Shown one piece after another: positions 23,767 through 34,111 of a stretch of 64,000 bases of DNA. The position numbers were made by a program, and so were the translations under genes. Numbering within the stretch: position 1 is the stretch's first letter; every line of letters starts with the position of its first letter. Source of the stretch: Gammaproteobacteria bacterium (GTDB lineage Bacteria; Pseudomonadota; Gammaproteobacteria; Steroidobacterales; Steroidobacteraceae); contig VGVB01000004.1 in the NCBI GenBank assembly GCA_016882265.1, positions 33,708 through 97,707 on the forward strand, written 5' to 3'. Under the pieces are notes generated by a model. It was not told where the DNA came from and made no database searches. It saw only the letters and a program-made list of their open reading frames with translations.

Positions 23767-24027
23767 ATGGACTATCTGTACTCGTTGTATGATGCATTGG
23801 TGAGCAGCAACGTCCCCGGCGAGAAAGCGCGGGCCGTCGTCGATTCGATGGAGCGGGACATGGGCACGACGCCGGCTACCAAGGCGGGCCTGCAGGTTCT
23901 CCGGCAGGACGTCGAGAATTGACTGGCGCTCGTCGAAGTGCTGCGCCTGTCGATGACCATCCGCCTCGGTTCCATGCTGTTCGTCGGCTTCGGCGCGATG
24001 CTCGCGGCGCTGCGGGCCTGGACCTGA
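23767..24027 (+). pseudogene. Small coiled-coil/membrane protein gene split by an in-frame TGA
   Basis: The 5' part encodes 'MDYLYSLYDALVSSNVPGEK' and '...ERDMGTTPATKAGLQVLRQDVEN', the start of a small protein family (DUF1640/CCDC90-like) with a coiled coil and one C-terminal membrane helix. A TGA at 23920-23922 interrupts it. The same frame continues for 34 codons ('MTIRLGSMLFVGFGAMLAAL') to a second TGA and supplies the expected membrane helix. So the gene looks inactivated by a single stop, with a shortened coiled coil. Function of the family is unknown. It could still be read through, but no selenocysteine context is seen. Confidence 0.65.
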
Positions 24028-24055
24028 GACCGCGGTCGGTCGGGACGAGCCGTTG

Positions 24056-24847
24056 ATGGGCAGCGCCTGGGAGCACCTCGCCCTCGAGTGGCCGGCGGAG
24101 TTCGTGGCGGTGCTCTGCCTCAATCGCCCGCACCGCGCCAACGCGCTGAACACGGCGCTGGCGCAGGAGTTGGCCCAGGCCTTCACGGCCATCGGCGCCG
24201 GGACCGACTGCCGCTGCCTGATCCTGACTGGTGCCGGCGAGCGGGCGTTCTGCGCCGGTGCCGACCTCAAGGACCGCCTGAACATGGACCTCGCGGCGTG
24301 GCAGGCGCAGCACCAGGCGTTCCAGGAAGCAGCGGCGGCGATGCGCGCCTGCCCGCTGCCGGTCATCGTCGCGGTCAACGGCGCGGCCTTCGGCGGCGGC
24401 CTCGAAATCACATTGATCGGCGATTTCGCGCTGGCCGCCGATACGGCGCGTTTCGCGCTCACCGAAGTAACGCTCGGCATCATGCCCGGCCTCGGCGGCA
24501 CGCAGCGCCTCGCCCGCGCGGCCGGCCGGCGGCGCGCGGCGCAGCAGATCCTGACCGGGCAGGTGTTCAGCGCGGCCGAGGCCTGCGCGTGGGGTATCGT
24601 CAACGAGGTGCACCCGCCAGAGCGGCTGCTGCCGCGCGCCATCGAGCTGGCCGGTGCGATCGCGGCCAACGCGCCGCTCGCCGTGCGCGCGGCGAAGGCG
24701 GCGATTCGGGCCACCGACGATTTGCCGCTGACCGAGGGGCTCGGCCGCGAGCGCGAGCTGTACCGCACGCTGATCGAGACCGCCGACCGCCGCGAGGGCA
24801 TCGCCGCCTTCAACGAGAAGCGCAAGCCCCGCTTCACGGGCCGCTGA
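24056..24847 (+). CDS. Enoyl-CoA hydratase/isomerase family protein
   Basis: 263-residue crotonase-fold enzyme, expected to hydrate 2-enoyl-CoA to 3-hydroxyacyl-CoA. The oxyanion-hole block 'RAFCAGADLKDR' and 'NGAAFGGGLEITLIGDFALA' are present, and both catalytic glutamates of true hydratases are kept (in 'GGGLEIT' and 'LTEVTLGIMPGLGGTQRLARA'). C-terminal 'EGIAAFNEKRKPRFTGR' is typical. A TTG codon directly precedes the ATG at 24056. It stands alone between a broken gene and a TRAP binding protein, so its pathway is unclear; similarity to methylglutaconyl-CoA hydratases is possible but I cannot separate these by eye. Confidence 0.93.
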   Translation: MGSAWEHLALEWPAEFVAVLCLNRPHRANALNTALAQELAQAFTAIGAGTDCRCLILTGAGERAFCAGADLKDRLNMDLAAWQAQHQAFQEAAAAMRACPLPVIVAVNGAAFGGGLEITLIGDFALAADTARFALTEVTLGIMPGLGGTQRLARAAGRRRAAQQILTGQVFSAAEACAWGIVNEVHPPERLLPRAIELAGAIAANAPLAVRAAKAAIRATDDLPLTEGLGRERELYRTLIETADRREGIAAFNEKRKPRFTGR

Positions 24848-24874
24848 CGGCGCGTTTCGGCCAAGGGCCGCGCG

Positions 24875-25945
24875 ATGCCGAATGTCCCGCGATCACGATT
24901 GCGCGCCGCGGCCCTGCTTGGCGCGCTGCTGCTCGCTGGCACACCGGTCGCCGGCGCCCGCACCCTGCTGTTCGCGGACTTCGGCGCGGACCGCGGCCCG
25001 CGTGCGGCGGCGCTGCGCTGGTTTGCGGCGGAACTGGAGCGCCGCTCCGGCGGGACGCTCACGATCCGTTTCCATTGGGGCGGCGCGCTGCTCGGCGCGA
25101 ATGCCGCACTGCAGGGCACGGCCGACGGGGTCGCGGATCTCGCCTCGATCACCGGCTGGACCGCGCCGCGCGTGCTGCGCGGCTACAACCTCGGCGATCT
25201 GCCGATCGGCGACGCCGACATCTGGGTCGGCATGCGCGCGATGCATGCGCTCGCCACCACGCATCCGGAGCTGCAGGCGGAGTTTGCGCGCGCCGGTGTC
25301 GTGTACCTGACCAACTACTCCACCGGGCCGATCCAGCTTCTCTGTACGCGCGAGCTGCCGGGGCTCGCCGCTCTGGCCAGGGTCAAAGTGCGCGGCTCGG
25401 GACCGTACGCGAGGATCCTCGCCGACCTCGGCGCGCGGGTGCAGCGCATGGCGCAGCCGGAGGTTTATCAGGCGCTGGCCGCCGGGCTGCTCGACTGCAA
25501 CCAGAACTACTATTACGGCATGCTCGCCTACCGGCAGTACGAGGTGGCGAGCCATGTGCTCGAGCTCGACTGGGGCCAGAACCTCGCCTTTGGCGTGGTG
25601 ATGAACGCGGCCGCGCATGCGCGCCTGTCGGCGGCCGAGCGGCGCGTGCTGGCGGAAGTGGCCTCCGACTTCGTCGATGATTTCGCCGGCCGCATGGTTA
25701 CGGCGAACGCGGACGCGCGCACGGCGATGCTGGCCGGCAGCAGCGGTGCGGGCATCACGGTGACGCCGCTCGGCCCGGCCGGGCGCGCGCAGCTCGCCGC
25801 CGCGGGCGAACGCTACATCGAGCGCTGGCTCGCCGAAGCTGCCGCGGATGGGCGTGACGGGGCCGGCATTCTGGCTGCGTATCGCGCGCACCTCGATTCG
25901 TTCGCGCGCGAGCGCGACGCGCTGGGCTATCCGTGGACCCGCTGA
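24875..25945 (+). CDS. TRAP transporter solute-binding protein (DctP family), orphan
   Basis: 356-residue periplasmic binding protein. The signal peptide covers about residues 1-28 ('LLGALLLAGTPVAGA'). Family features are 'FAAELERRSGGTLTIRFHWGGALLGANAALQGTADGVADLA', the substrate-carboxylate Arg in 'KVRGSGPYARILADLGA' and 'VYQALAAGLLDCNQNYYYGMLAYRQYEVASHV'. No DctQ or DctM membrane genes are nearby, so it must work with proteins encoded elsewhere or be an orphan. The stop is immediately followed, in the same frame, by the remains of a molybdopterin hydroxylase gene, which suggests a deletion ended just after this gene. Confidence 0.9.
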   Translation: MPNVPRSRLRAAALLGALLLAGTPVAGARTLLFADFGADRGPRAAALRWFAAELERRSGGTLTIRFHWGGALLGANAALQGTADGVADLASITGWTAPRVLRGYNLGDLPIGDADIWVGMRAMHALATTHPELQAEFARAGVVYLTNYSTGPIQLLCTRELPGLAALARVKVRGSGPYARILADLGARVQRMAQPEVYQALAAGLLDCNQNYYYGMLAYRQYEVASHVLELDWGQNLAFGVVMNAAAHARLSAAERRVLAEVASDFVDDFAGRMVTANADARTAMLAGSSGAGITVTPLGPAGRAQLAAAGERYIERWLAEAAADGRDGAGILAAYRAHLDSFARERDALGYPWTR

Positions 25946-25981
25946 AGCCGGCTGATTCCGCCACGCCGGCCCCGGCGCGCG

Positions 25982-27643
<1,662 letters not shown>

Positions 27644-27675
27644 GCCGCGACGCGCGTTCGCCGATCAGCGCCGCG

Positions 27676-27849
27676 CTACAGTCGCAGGTTCGGCATGGGT
27701 CCGCAGGGTTCGCGGGCAGGCCAGCGCGGGCACAAGGCCTCGACGACCACCATCAGGTCGTCCAGTGCGGCGAAGGGGTCGGCGGGGCGGCCGAGCTGCT
27801 GCTCCAGCCCACCGTTGGCCGCGAGCAGATGGCGGGCCCCGGTGGTCAC
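27676..27849 (-). CDS. Small hypothetical protein downstream of the nucleotidyltransferase
   Basis: A 57-residue ORF from a GTG at 27849 ('VTTGARHLLAANGGLEQQLG', then 'DDLMVVVEALCPRWP'), starting 7 nt after the nucleotidyltransferase stop on the same strand. The ORF track gives a longer version (to 27882) that overlaps the upstream gene. The spacing suggests co-transcription. The amphipathic character and codon use look real, but I do not recognise the family. It could be a partner of the nucleotidyltransferase. Confidence 0.5.
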   Translation of the reverse strand: MTTGARHLLAANGGLEQQLGRPADPFAALDDLMVVVEALCPRWPAREPCGPMPNLRL

Positions 27850-27856
27850 TTCCGGC

Positions 27857-28390
27857 TCAGTCGAGTTCGGCGAGCAATTCATCGAGCAGCGGTTCCCGGT
27901 CGAAGAGGCGGAAATAGTCCCGCAGTTCGGCGCGATTCAGATTATCACGGTTGACTCGTAGCAGGGCCCGGATGTCTTCCAGGTCCTGCGTCCGGCGTGG
28001 GTTGTTGACCAGCGCCTGCAGCTTGAACGCGATCAGGCCTGCCAGGCCGATGACCCGGAGCTGCCCGAACGGCGTGGCGTGGGTCGTGGCGCTGGCGAGC
28101 AGCTTGCGGGCCGCGGGCCGGCGCGCGTAGAGCAGGGCGACACGCTCGTCGCCCCGAACGTAGTTGCCGGCGTCAGTGCTTCGATGGATGCAGCGATAAC
28201 CGAGCGCCAGCAGTTCGCGGTGCACCGCATCGGCTGCGGTGCTGTCGGTCAGCAGGTCCACGTCCTGCGTGGCTCGTACCACACCATGCGGTGCGAGCGC
28301 GAGCCCGCCGATCAGTGCCGCGGCGGCCTGCGCCTGTTCGAGTGCCGCAAGGACTTCCGTGATCTGTCTGCCCATCCGGGAGCCGGCCAT
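27857..28390 (-). CDS. Nucleotidyltransferase-fold protein (AbiEii/MNT-like)
   Basis: 177 residues resembling small nucleotidyltransferases: the glycine motif 'AALIGGLALAPHGVVRATQDVDLLTD' combines the GG-loop and the metal-binding D-x-D (TQDVDLL). It is followed by 'RLVALLYARRP'-like 'ERVALLYARRPAARKLL' and 'VIGLAGLIAFKLQALVNNPRRTQDLEDIRALL', the conserved K and R/D region seen in AbiEii-type toxins. The start at 28390 is favoured by AGGA 8 nt upstream; the ORF opens at 28501. Such proteins often form toxin-antitoxin or MNT-HEPN pairs, but here the partner would be the 57-aa downstream ORF, which has no visible HEPN motif. Function is therefore open. Confidence 0.75.
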   Translation of the reverse strand: MAGSRMGRQITEVLAALEQAQAAAALIGGLALAPHGVVRATQDVDLLTDSTAADAVHRELLALGYRCIHRSTDAGNYVRGDERVALLYARRPAARKLLASATTHATPFGQLRVIGLAGLIAFKLQALVNNPRRTQDLEDIRALLRVNRDNLNRAELRDYFRLFDREPLLDELLAELD

Positions 28391-28556
28391 GGACGCATCC
28401 TGCCAAAGGCGGCTGCCAGGTGCCATAGCGGCCGATCCGGTCCATCCACAATCCGGATGATCCGTTGCCTCGGCCTCGCGAGATTGCAGCGTCCTGACCA
28501 CAACTCGAGAGCCCGCTGCTGGCAGCGCCAGCGGAGCACCAGTATCCCGTCGCTGC

Positions 28557-28586
28557 TTGTCAGCCTCGCGGCGCCCGGTGTATAAG
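28557..28586 (+). promoter_or_regulatory. Promoter candidate for the CARDB gene
   Basis: TTGTCA (28557-28562), an 18-bp spacer and TATAAG (28581-28586), upstream of an AT-richer stretch before the secreted CARDB protein gene. The predicted leader is about 80 nt. Confidence 0.45.
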
Positions 28587-28672
28587 AAGACAAAAGACGA
28601 AATCAGCGATCAACAGGCTCCGTCGCATCCATGCAGCGGGGCGGCTGGTTGCTGTCGCAGAGGGGGAGTGTC

Positions 28673-29569
28673 ATGCCTGACCGAAACCCGGGAACGGCCG
28701 GCAGCATCGCTCGAACTGTGGTCTTGTTGGCCGTGCTCTCCGCGGGTGGTGCCCCGCTGATAGCTGCGACGCTGACCAAGGTGGACCTGGTGATCGCCAG
28801 CGGTGTGCCGACGGCAACACCGAACTACGTTCGTGCGGGCCAGACCGTCCAGCTCTCGGCCTGGCGGGTCAGCAACCCGGGGACGGACCCCGTTGGGGGC
28901 TTCTCGAACGGCTTCTATCTCTCCACCGATGCAGCCATCACGCCAGGCGACATCTATCTGGGTGGCAATTCAAACAGCGGCCTCGCTGCGGGCGGGAGCT
29001 TCAACTGGAGCAGCCCGACCCTGACGATTCCTGCGCTCACCGCGCCGGGGAAGTACTACATCGGGATCCTGGTCGACCGGACCAACGCCGTCGCGGAGTC
29101 CAATGAGGGCAACAACTTCGTCAGCGTTCCGCTGGCGGTAGAGCTGCCTCTGCGGCCGGACCTGGTGATCACGAGCGGCACGCCCACCGTGACGCCTTCA
29201 TCCATCGTCGATGCGGGTGGACGTCTCACGCTGTCGGGCTGGACAGTCGCGAACCAGGGGCCGGGGGACTCCGGGAGTTTCCGCGTCGCCTATTACCTGT
29301 CCCGCGATGCAGTGTTTTCTGACATCGATTCGAGAGTTGGCCGGGATGACTCGGCTTCAAGCTATCAGTCGATCAGTGGTCTGGCCGCAGGCGCGAGCTA
29401 CTCCAGGGGAGATCAAATTCTGGAGATCTACCCCCCCACTCGAAGAACACTACCCCTCGGGTCCTCTTACATCCTGATCGTGGTCGACGACAACAACGGA
29501 GTCGCTGAGTCCGACGAGAGCAACAACGTCGTCAGCGTGCCGCTGACCGTCGTCAGTTCCGGGCAGTGA
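28673..29569 (+). CDS. Secreted protein with two CARDB domains
   Basis: 298 residues with a signal peptide ('TVVLLAVLSAGGAPLIAATL') and two tandem CARDB (cell adhesion-related, Ig-like) repeats. Repeat 1 is about residues 35-155 ('DLVIASGVPTATPNYVRAGQ' to 'NAVAESNEGNNFVSVPL') and repeat 2 about 163-292 ('DLVITSGTPTVTPSSIVDAG' to 'NGVAESDESNNVVSVPL'). The ATG at 28673 has AGGGGGAG five bases upstream; the track's earlier start lacks this. No catalytic domain or membrane anchor is visible, so it is probably an extracellular binding or adhesion protein. Its stop lies one base from the stop of the convergent S9 peptidase gene. Its lower GC and different codon use hint at separate origin. Confidence 0.85.
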   Translation: MPDRNPGTAGSIARTVVLLAVLSAGGAPLIAATLTKVDLVIASGVPTATPNYVRAGQTVQLSAWRVSNPGTDPVGGFSNGFYLSTDAAITPGDIYLGGNSNSGLAAGGSFNWSSPTLTIPALTAPGKYYIGILVDRTNAVAESNEGNNFVSVPLAVELPLRPDLVITSGTPTVTPSSIVDAGGRLTLSGWTVANQGPGDSGSFRVAYYLSRDAVFSDIDSRVGRDDSASSYQSISGLAAGASYSRGDQILEIYPPTRRTLPLGSSYILIVVDDNNGVAESDESNNVVSVPLTVVSSGQ

Positions 29570-29570
29570 G

Positions 29571-31565
29571 TCAGTCCGCCGGTTGCTCGCTCCGCAGCCA
29601 GCGGCCGTACCAGTCGAGGTGCCGCTGCAGCCGGTCGCGCAGGTAGCTTGGCACGGTCAGCGAATGATGTTGGTCCGGGTAGATGACAAGCTGCGTCGGT
29701 ACGCCGCGTGAGCGCAGCGCCTGGTACATCTGCTCGCTGCCGAGGCAGGGCACATTGTCGTCCGCGCCGGCGCAGTAGAAGATCGTCGGCGTCGTGATCC
29801 GGCCGGCTTCGAGGAACGGGAAGCTGAGCCGCTCCCAGGTGGCGCGCGCCGCCCACGGCGGGCCGAGTTCCAGCTCGTATTCGCGCACGTACATGTCGCG
29901 GCCGTACAGGCCGAGGAAGTTGCCGGCGCCGGCGCCGGCGAGGGCCGCGCGGAAGCGCGAATCACGGGCGATCACGTAGTCGGTGAGGATGCCGCCGTAG
30001 CTGTAGCCGCCGACGCCGAGCCGGGCCGGATCGGCGACGCCGAGCGCGACGGCGTGATCGACCGCGGCCAGCACGTCGGCGACATCGACGTTGCCCCAGT
30101 CGGCATAGATCGCGCGTGCGAACTCGAAACCGCGCCCGGAACTGCCGCGCGGATTGGCGGCGACCACGGCGTAGCCCTGCGCGGCGTACACCTGCCAGTC
30201 GGCCATGAACTCGTGGCTGAACTGGTACACGGGGCCGCCGTGCAGGCGCAGGATGGTCGGGTAGCGCTGGCCGGGCTGGTAGTCGAGTGGCCGCACCAGC
30301 AGGCCTTCGATCGGCGTGCCGTCGGCGCTCGTGAACGCGATGGGCTCGACCGGCGCAAGGCGCTTGCCGGCGAAGAATTCGTTGTGATCGGCGAGCGGCC
30401 GTTCGCCTTCAGGCGTGAGCGCGAGCAGCCGGTAGGGGTGCCGGTCATCGCCGCCCAGCACGGCGATGCGCCCGCTGGCGGCGATCGTGAAATCGGCGTC
30501 GAAGCGCAGGCCCTTGGTCAGCGGCGTCACCCGGCCGCTGCCCAGCTCGATGCGCGACAGGCGGGTAACGCGGCTGTCCTCGATCAGCGCCAGCACCGCG
30601 CGCCCGTCCGGCGTGAAGCGCGGCTTGCCGAAGCAGCGGTCGAGCGGTGCCGGCAGCCGGCTCGCGCCACTCGCGACGTCGATCACCGCGAGCTGCCACG
30701 GTGCGTAGTAGATCCAGCGGTCCTCGCCGCTCTGCAGGTAGGCGATGCTGCGGCCATCCGGACTCCAGGCCGGGCGCGACTCCCAGTACGGATCGAGGTC
30801 GGCGCCGGGGAACGAGGTCAGGCGCTGCTCGGCGGCGCCGGCGCGCGGCTCGATCAACCAGATGTCCCAGTTCAGGTGCCGGTCGGGATCCGGCCCGCGC
30901 TTGGTCACATAGGCGATCCGGCTGCCGTCCGGTGACCAGGCGGGCAGGTGCTCATCGTGCGCGCCGGGCGTCAGCAGCGTCGCGCGCCGGTCGTCGATCT
31001 CGAACAGGTAGAGATGCTGGCGCCGCTCGGTCAGCCAGCCGAGTTCGTCCTCGCGGAACTGATAGCGGTCGATGACGATCGGCGGCGGCTGCGCTGGCTT
31101 CGCACTGCCGGGTGTTCGCTCGGGGTCGCGAGCGATGACGGCCAGACGCCGACTGTCCGGCGCCCACGCGAAATCAACGACTCCGCCGGGAAGATCGCTG
31201 AGGCGTTCGGCTTCGCCGCCGTCCGACGGCATCCGCCAGAGCTGCGTTTCCGCATCCTCGCCGCGGTCACTGAGGAAGGCGAGCCAGCGGCCGTCGGGGC
31301 TCCACTGCGGCAGCCACTCGCTGGCCTCCGGCGTATGGGTCAGCGGTTGCGGCGGGCCGCCGCGCCAGTGCACGCGCCACAGGTCGGACTGCTGTTCATC
31401 GCGCTCGAGGTTGGCGGTCGTGACGCTGTAGGCGATCGCCTCGCCATCCGGCGCGAACGCCGGCTCGGCCAGCTCGGCGATGCGCAGCAGGTCATCGACG
31501 CCGAAGCGGGCCTCGCCGGCGATCGCAGGCAGTGAGCACGCCAGCAGCAGCCATGCCCTGTTCAT
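29571..31565 (-). CDS. S9 family peptidase (dipeptidyl/acylaminoacyl peptidase-like)
   Basis: 664 residues with signal peptide ('LLLACSLPAIAGEA'), a WD/PD40-type beta-propeller built from 'WSPDGRWLAFLSDR'-like blades (about 30-390), and a C-terminal alpha/beta hydrolase. The triad is Ser in 'GVGGYSYGGILTD', Asp in 'AGADDNVP' and His in 'YPDQHHSLTVP'. The start ATG at 31565 overlaps the stop of the upstream gene (ATGA); the 1090-aa ORF on the track is a spurious extension through that gene. Members cleave short peptides or acylated amino acids, probably in the periplasm. It is the last gene of the seven-gene operon. Confidence 0.92.
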   Translation of the reverse strand: MNRAWLLLACSLPAIAGEARFGVDDLLRIAELAEPAFAPDGEAIAYSVTTANLERDEQQSDLWRVHWRGGPPQPLTHTPEASEWLPQWSPDGRWLAFLSDRGEDAETQLWRMPSDGGEAERLSDLPGGVVDFAWAPDSRRLAVIARDPERTPGSAKPAQPPPIVIDRYQFREDELGWLTERRQHLYLFEIDDRRATLLTPGAHDEHLPAWSPDGSRIAYVTKRGPDPDRHLNWDIWLIEPRAGAAEQRLTSFPGADLDPYWESRPAWSPDGRSIAYLQSGEDRWIYYAPWQLAVIDVASGASRLPAPLDRCFGKPRFTPDGRAVLALIEDSRVTRLSRIELGSGRVTPLTKGLRFDADFTIAASGRIAVLGGDDRHPYRLLALTPEGERPLADHNEFFAGKRLAPVEPIAFTSADGTPIEGLLVRPLDYQPGQRYPTILRLHGGPVYQFSHEFMADWQVYAAQGYAVVAANPRGSSGRGFEFARAIYADWGNVDVADVLAAVDHAVALGVADPARLGVGGYSYGGILTDYVIARDSRFRAALAGAGAGNFLGLYGRDMYVREYELELGPPWAARATWERLSFPFLEAGRITTPTIFYCAGADDNVPCLGSEQMYQALRSRGVPTQLVIYPDQHHSLTVPSYLRDRLQRHLDWYGRWLRSEQPAD

Positions 31566-34111
31566 GGCTGCCCGCCGGGGGTGCTGGCGAGTCTGCGGAA
31601 GCGCGCCTGCGCGCTCTCGAGGTAATCGAGTGTCGCGCGCCGTTCGCGCTCGTTGTTGAAATCGGTGCTGGCCCTGGTATCCGTGATCACACGCGTGAGC
31701 CAGGCGACGAAATAGGCAGCATCCGCCGGGGCCGGCGGCGGGGGCGGCGATTCCAGCCAGATCGGGCTGGTGGTCGCGTACGGATACAGATCGAGCACCA
31801 GCGGATCGGCCGCGTCGTTCCAGGCGCGCAGCAGCAGCCAGCCGCCGGCTGCGAGCTGCAGCTCGCCGCTGGCGTCGAGCTGGCGCCGGTCGCCGGCGAG
31901 ATCGAACTGCCGGATCACACGGCCGTTGTGCACGAGCTCGAGGTGCCCGATCGGCACCGGCGAGCGCAGCGCGATCCGGTATGGCAGCGGCCCGCGCGCA
32001 TCGGCAATGACGCCGCCCGGGTGCTGGCCGCCGACCTTCAGGCCGAGCAGCGCGGAGTTGGTGGCGAAGCTGCGACCCGCGCGCAGCGCCGCGGACAGCG
32101 CGGCCGGCGTGCGCGCGCCGCCGGTATCGAGAAAGACGCGGTTCAGTCCGACGGGACCACGCAGCGAAGCGTAGTTCGCCATCGCATCCGTGCCCGCGCC
32201 GGCGGGCAGCCGGAAGCCGAGGTTCAGCAGTCGGTACCAGACCTGCGCAGTGGCCTTGTGGTCGGAGAAGCCGACCACCTCGAGGTAGTCCACCTTGCCG
32301 TGCGCGACGTCGGCCGGGAGCTGGTGGGTCAGGCTCTTCTCGCGTTCCGGCACGATCTCCCAATCGAAGGGATGCACGTAGCCCACGAGTGCGCCCTGCG
32401 CGTGGGCCAGGTCGGCGACGACGCCGTTGTGCGGCCACGGGCTCGCCAGCGCGGTGTGCCGGTAGGCCGCGAAATCGGGCAGCAGAAACTGCTCGGCGAG
32501 GTGCAGCAGGCCGAGGTGTCCCCAGCGGCTGGTGTGGAACTCCTGCGCGTGCAGCAGCAGCGTGCCGGCATCGCTCGCCGGATCCGGCGCTGGCTGGAAG
32601 TAGGCGAGGTCGGGGATGCGCTCTTCCTTGTTGACGATGAGGTTGTAGACGACGTCGAGATCCTCGGCGCGTGCCTGCGCCAGCAGTCGCTCCGGCGTCA
32701 TCCGGTAGTGGCCGCCGTAGTTCATGTGCACGTGCAGGTCGGCGCTGACGAAGGCGCCGAACTCGGCCGGAAGGTCCTGCAGGGTCAGCGTCACCCGCTG
32801 TTCGGTGCGGGCGCCCGCGCGCAGCGCGACCGAGGCCTGCCATGGCCGGTAGCGCAGCCCGCGCCAGACGAGGAGCCGCGCCGGGCCGGCGGGCAGTACG
32901 AGCTCGCAGCGTGCGGCGCAGTGGAAGTAGCGGGTTTCGCCAGGCTGCAGCGTCCGGTCGTAGCCGTCATCGCCGTGCAGCAGGGCCGCGGCCGGTGCGT
33001 GCCAGCGGGAGTCGCTGCCGAGCACCGCGACTCGCGCCGGCAGTTCCTTGCCCTCGGCATCGCCAATGACCAGCGCCAGTGTCGTGGCGGGGCGCTGGTA
33101 GCGCCGGGTGGCCGCGACAATCTCCTGCCGGGCGCCGCCGGTGAACTCCTGCACGAACAACGCGGTGTTGCCGCGCTCGTTGCTGATATAGGCAATGCGC
33201 TCGCCGTCCGGCGACCAGCGCGCGTTGCGGCGATCGAAGTCGCCGAAGGTCAGCGGCAGCGGCGCCGCGCCCTGCGGCGTCGTCAGCCAGAGCTGGTGCC
33301 AGGGCCGGCCGTGGTAGCTCGAGAACAGCAGCCGCCGGCCATCCGGCGCCAGCTCCGGCCGCGCCGCCCACGTGGTTTCTTCAAGGTGCCGGACGTTCGT
33401 TTGGTTCGACGTGGGGGCGGCGACCGCCTGGATGGAGCCGCTGCCCCACGGGATCTCGGCGTTGCCGACGTAGTACACGGTCCGGCCGTCCGGCGACCAG
33501 GACGGGTTGATGGCGTGGTCGTGCGCCGAATAGTAGTAACGGGCGATGGCGCTGCGGCGCGGGGCGACCAGCGGGCGGATGTTGCCGAGGCCCGCCGGAC
33601 TGAGGTCGGCGATCATCAGGTTGAAGTGGCCGGTGCCGGCGGTCGAAACCCAGACGAGACGGCGGCCGTCCGGCGCGATGCGCGGCTCGACGTTGACGCC
33701 GCCGTTCCTGGTCAGGCGCTGCTCGCGGCCATCCGCCAGCCATAGCAGCCACAACTCGATGGCTCGCCCGTCATAGCGGGTGAAGACGACGCTGCCGCCG
33801 TCGCCGGCAACGTCGGGCTGGTCGTCGTACGCGGCATCGGCATGCGTGAGCTCGGTGGCTTCGGTGGTGCCGAGTCGTTGCCGCCACAACGAGCCGGCCA
33901 TGCTGTAAATGAGCTCCTGCCCGTCCGGCAGGAACGCGACGGCCGACGGCCCCGTGGTCGGCTGCGGCAGGTACAGCTCGCGCCAGTAATAGGAGTGCGG
34001 CAGGTCGACCTGATCGACTACTGGCGCGCGGCCGCCGCGTGGCTGCCCCGCGCCGGCCAGCGCCGCGGCGCCCGCGATCAATGCGACGAACAGCGCCGCG
34101 CCCGTGCGCAT
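31562..34111 (-). CDS. PD40 beta-propeller fused to a CehA/McbA-like PHP metallohydrolase
   Basis: About 849 residues. A signal peptide ('GAALFVALIAGAAALAGAG') is followed by TolB/PD40 propeller blades ('DDQPDVAGDGGSVVFTRYDG', 'INPSWSPDGRTVYYVGN', 'NARWSPDGERIAYISNERGN'), then from about residue 455 a PHP-type metal hydrolase domain beginning 'SADLHVHMNYGGHYRMTPERLL' with later His/Asp clusters ('HAQEFHTSRWGHLGLLH', 'GYVHPFDWEIV', 'GAGTDAMANY'). The CehA/McbA family includes the carbaryl hydrolase, so an amide, ester or carbamate bond is a plausible target. The start is the ATG at 34111 (a GTG at 34114 is also possible), overlapping the aminotransferase stop. Confidence 0.82.
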   Translation of the reverse strand: MRTGAALFVALIAGAAALAGAGQPRGGRAPVVDQVDLPHSYYWRELYLPQPTTGPSAVAFLPDGQELIYSMAGSLWRQRLGTTEATELTHADAAYDDQPDVAGDGGSVVFTRYDGRAIELWLLWLADGREQRLTRNGGVNVEPRIAPDGRRLVWVSTAGTGHFNLMIADLSPAGLGNIRPLVAPRRSAIARYYYSAHDHAINPSWSPDGRTVYYVGNAEIPWGSGSIQAVAAPTSNQTNVRHLEETTWAARPELAPDGRRLLFSSYHGRPWHQLWLTTPQGAAPLPLTFGDFDRRNARWSPDGERIAYISNERGNTALFVQEFTGGARQEIVAATRRYQRPATTLALVIGDAEGKELPARVAVLGSDSRWHAPAAALLHGDDGYDRTLQPGETRYFHCAARCELVLPAGPARLLVWRGLRYRPWQASVALRAGARTEQRVTLTLQDLPAEFGAFVSADLHVHMNYGGHYRMTPERLLAQARAEDLDVVYNLIVNKEERIPDLAYFQPAPDPASDAGTLLLHAQEFHTSRWGHLGLLHLAEQFLLPDFAAYRHTALASPWPHNGVVADLAHAQGALVGYVHPFDWEIVPEREKSLTHQLPADVAHGKVDYLEVVGFSDHKATAQVWYRLLNLGFRLPAGAGTDAMANYASLRGPVGLNRVFLDTGGARTPAALSAALRAGRSFATNSALLGLKVGGQHPGGVIADARGPLPYRIALRSPVPIGHLELVHNGRVIRQFDLAGDRRQLDASGELQLAAGGWLLLRAWNDAADPLVLDLYPYATTSPIWLESPPPPPAPADAAYFVAWLTRVITDTRASTDFNNERERRATLDYLESAQARFRRLASTPGGQP

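Noticed and set aside
23920-23922. TGA as a selenocysteine codon
   Set aside because: No SECIS-like stem-loop recognised after it and the family is not known to use selenocysteine.
29571-32843. A 1090-residue ORF suggesting a long N-terminal extension of the S9 peptidase
   Set aside because: The first 426 residues lie out of frame within the PD40-PHP gene and are Arg/Ala-rich noise; a signal peptide starts exactly at the ATG at 31565.
31532-33745. 737-residue plus-strand ORF opposite the PD40-PHP gene
   Set aside because: Same kind of antisense shadow; the minus strand holds the recognisable domains.
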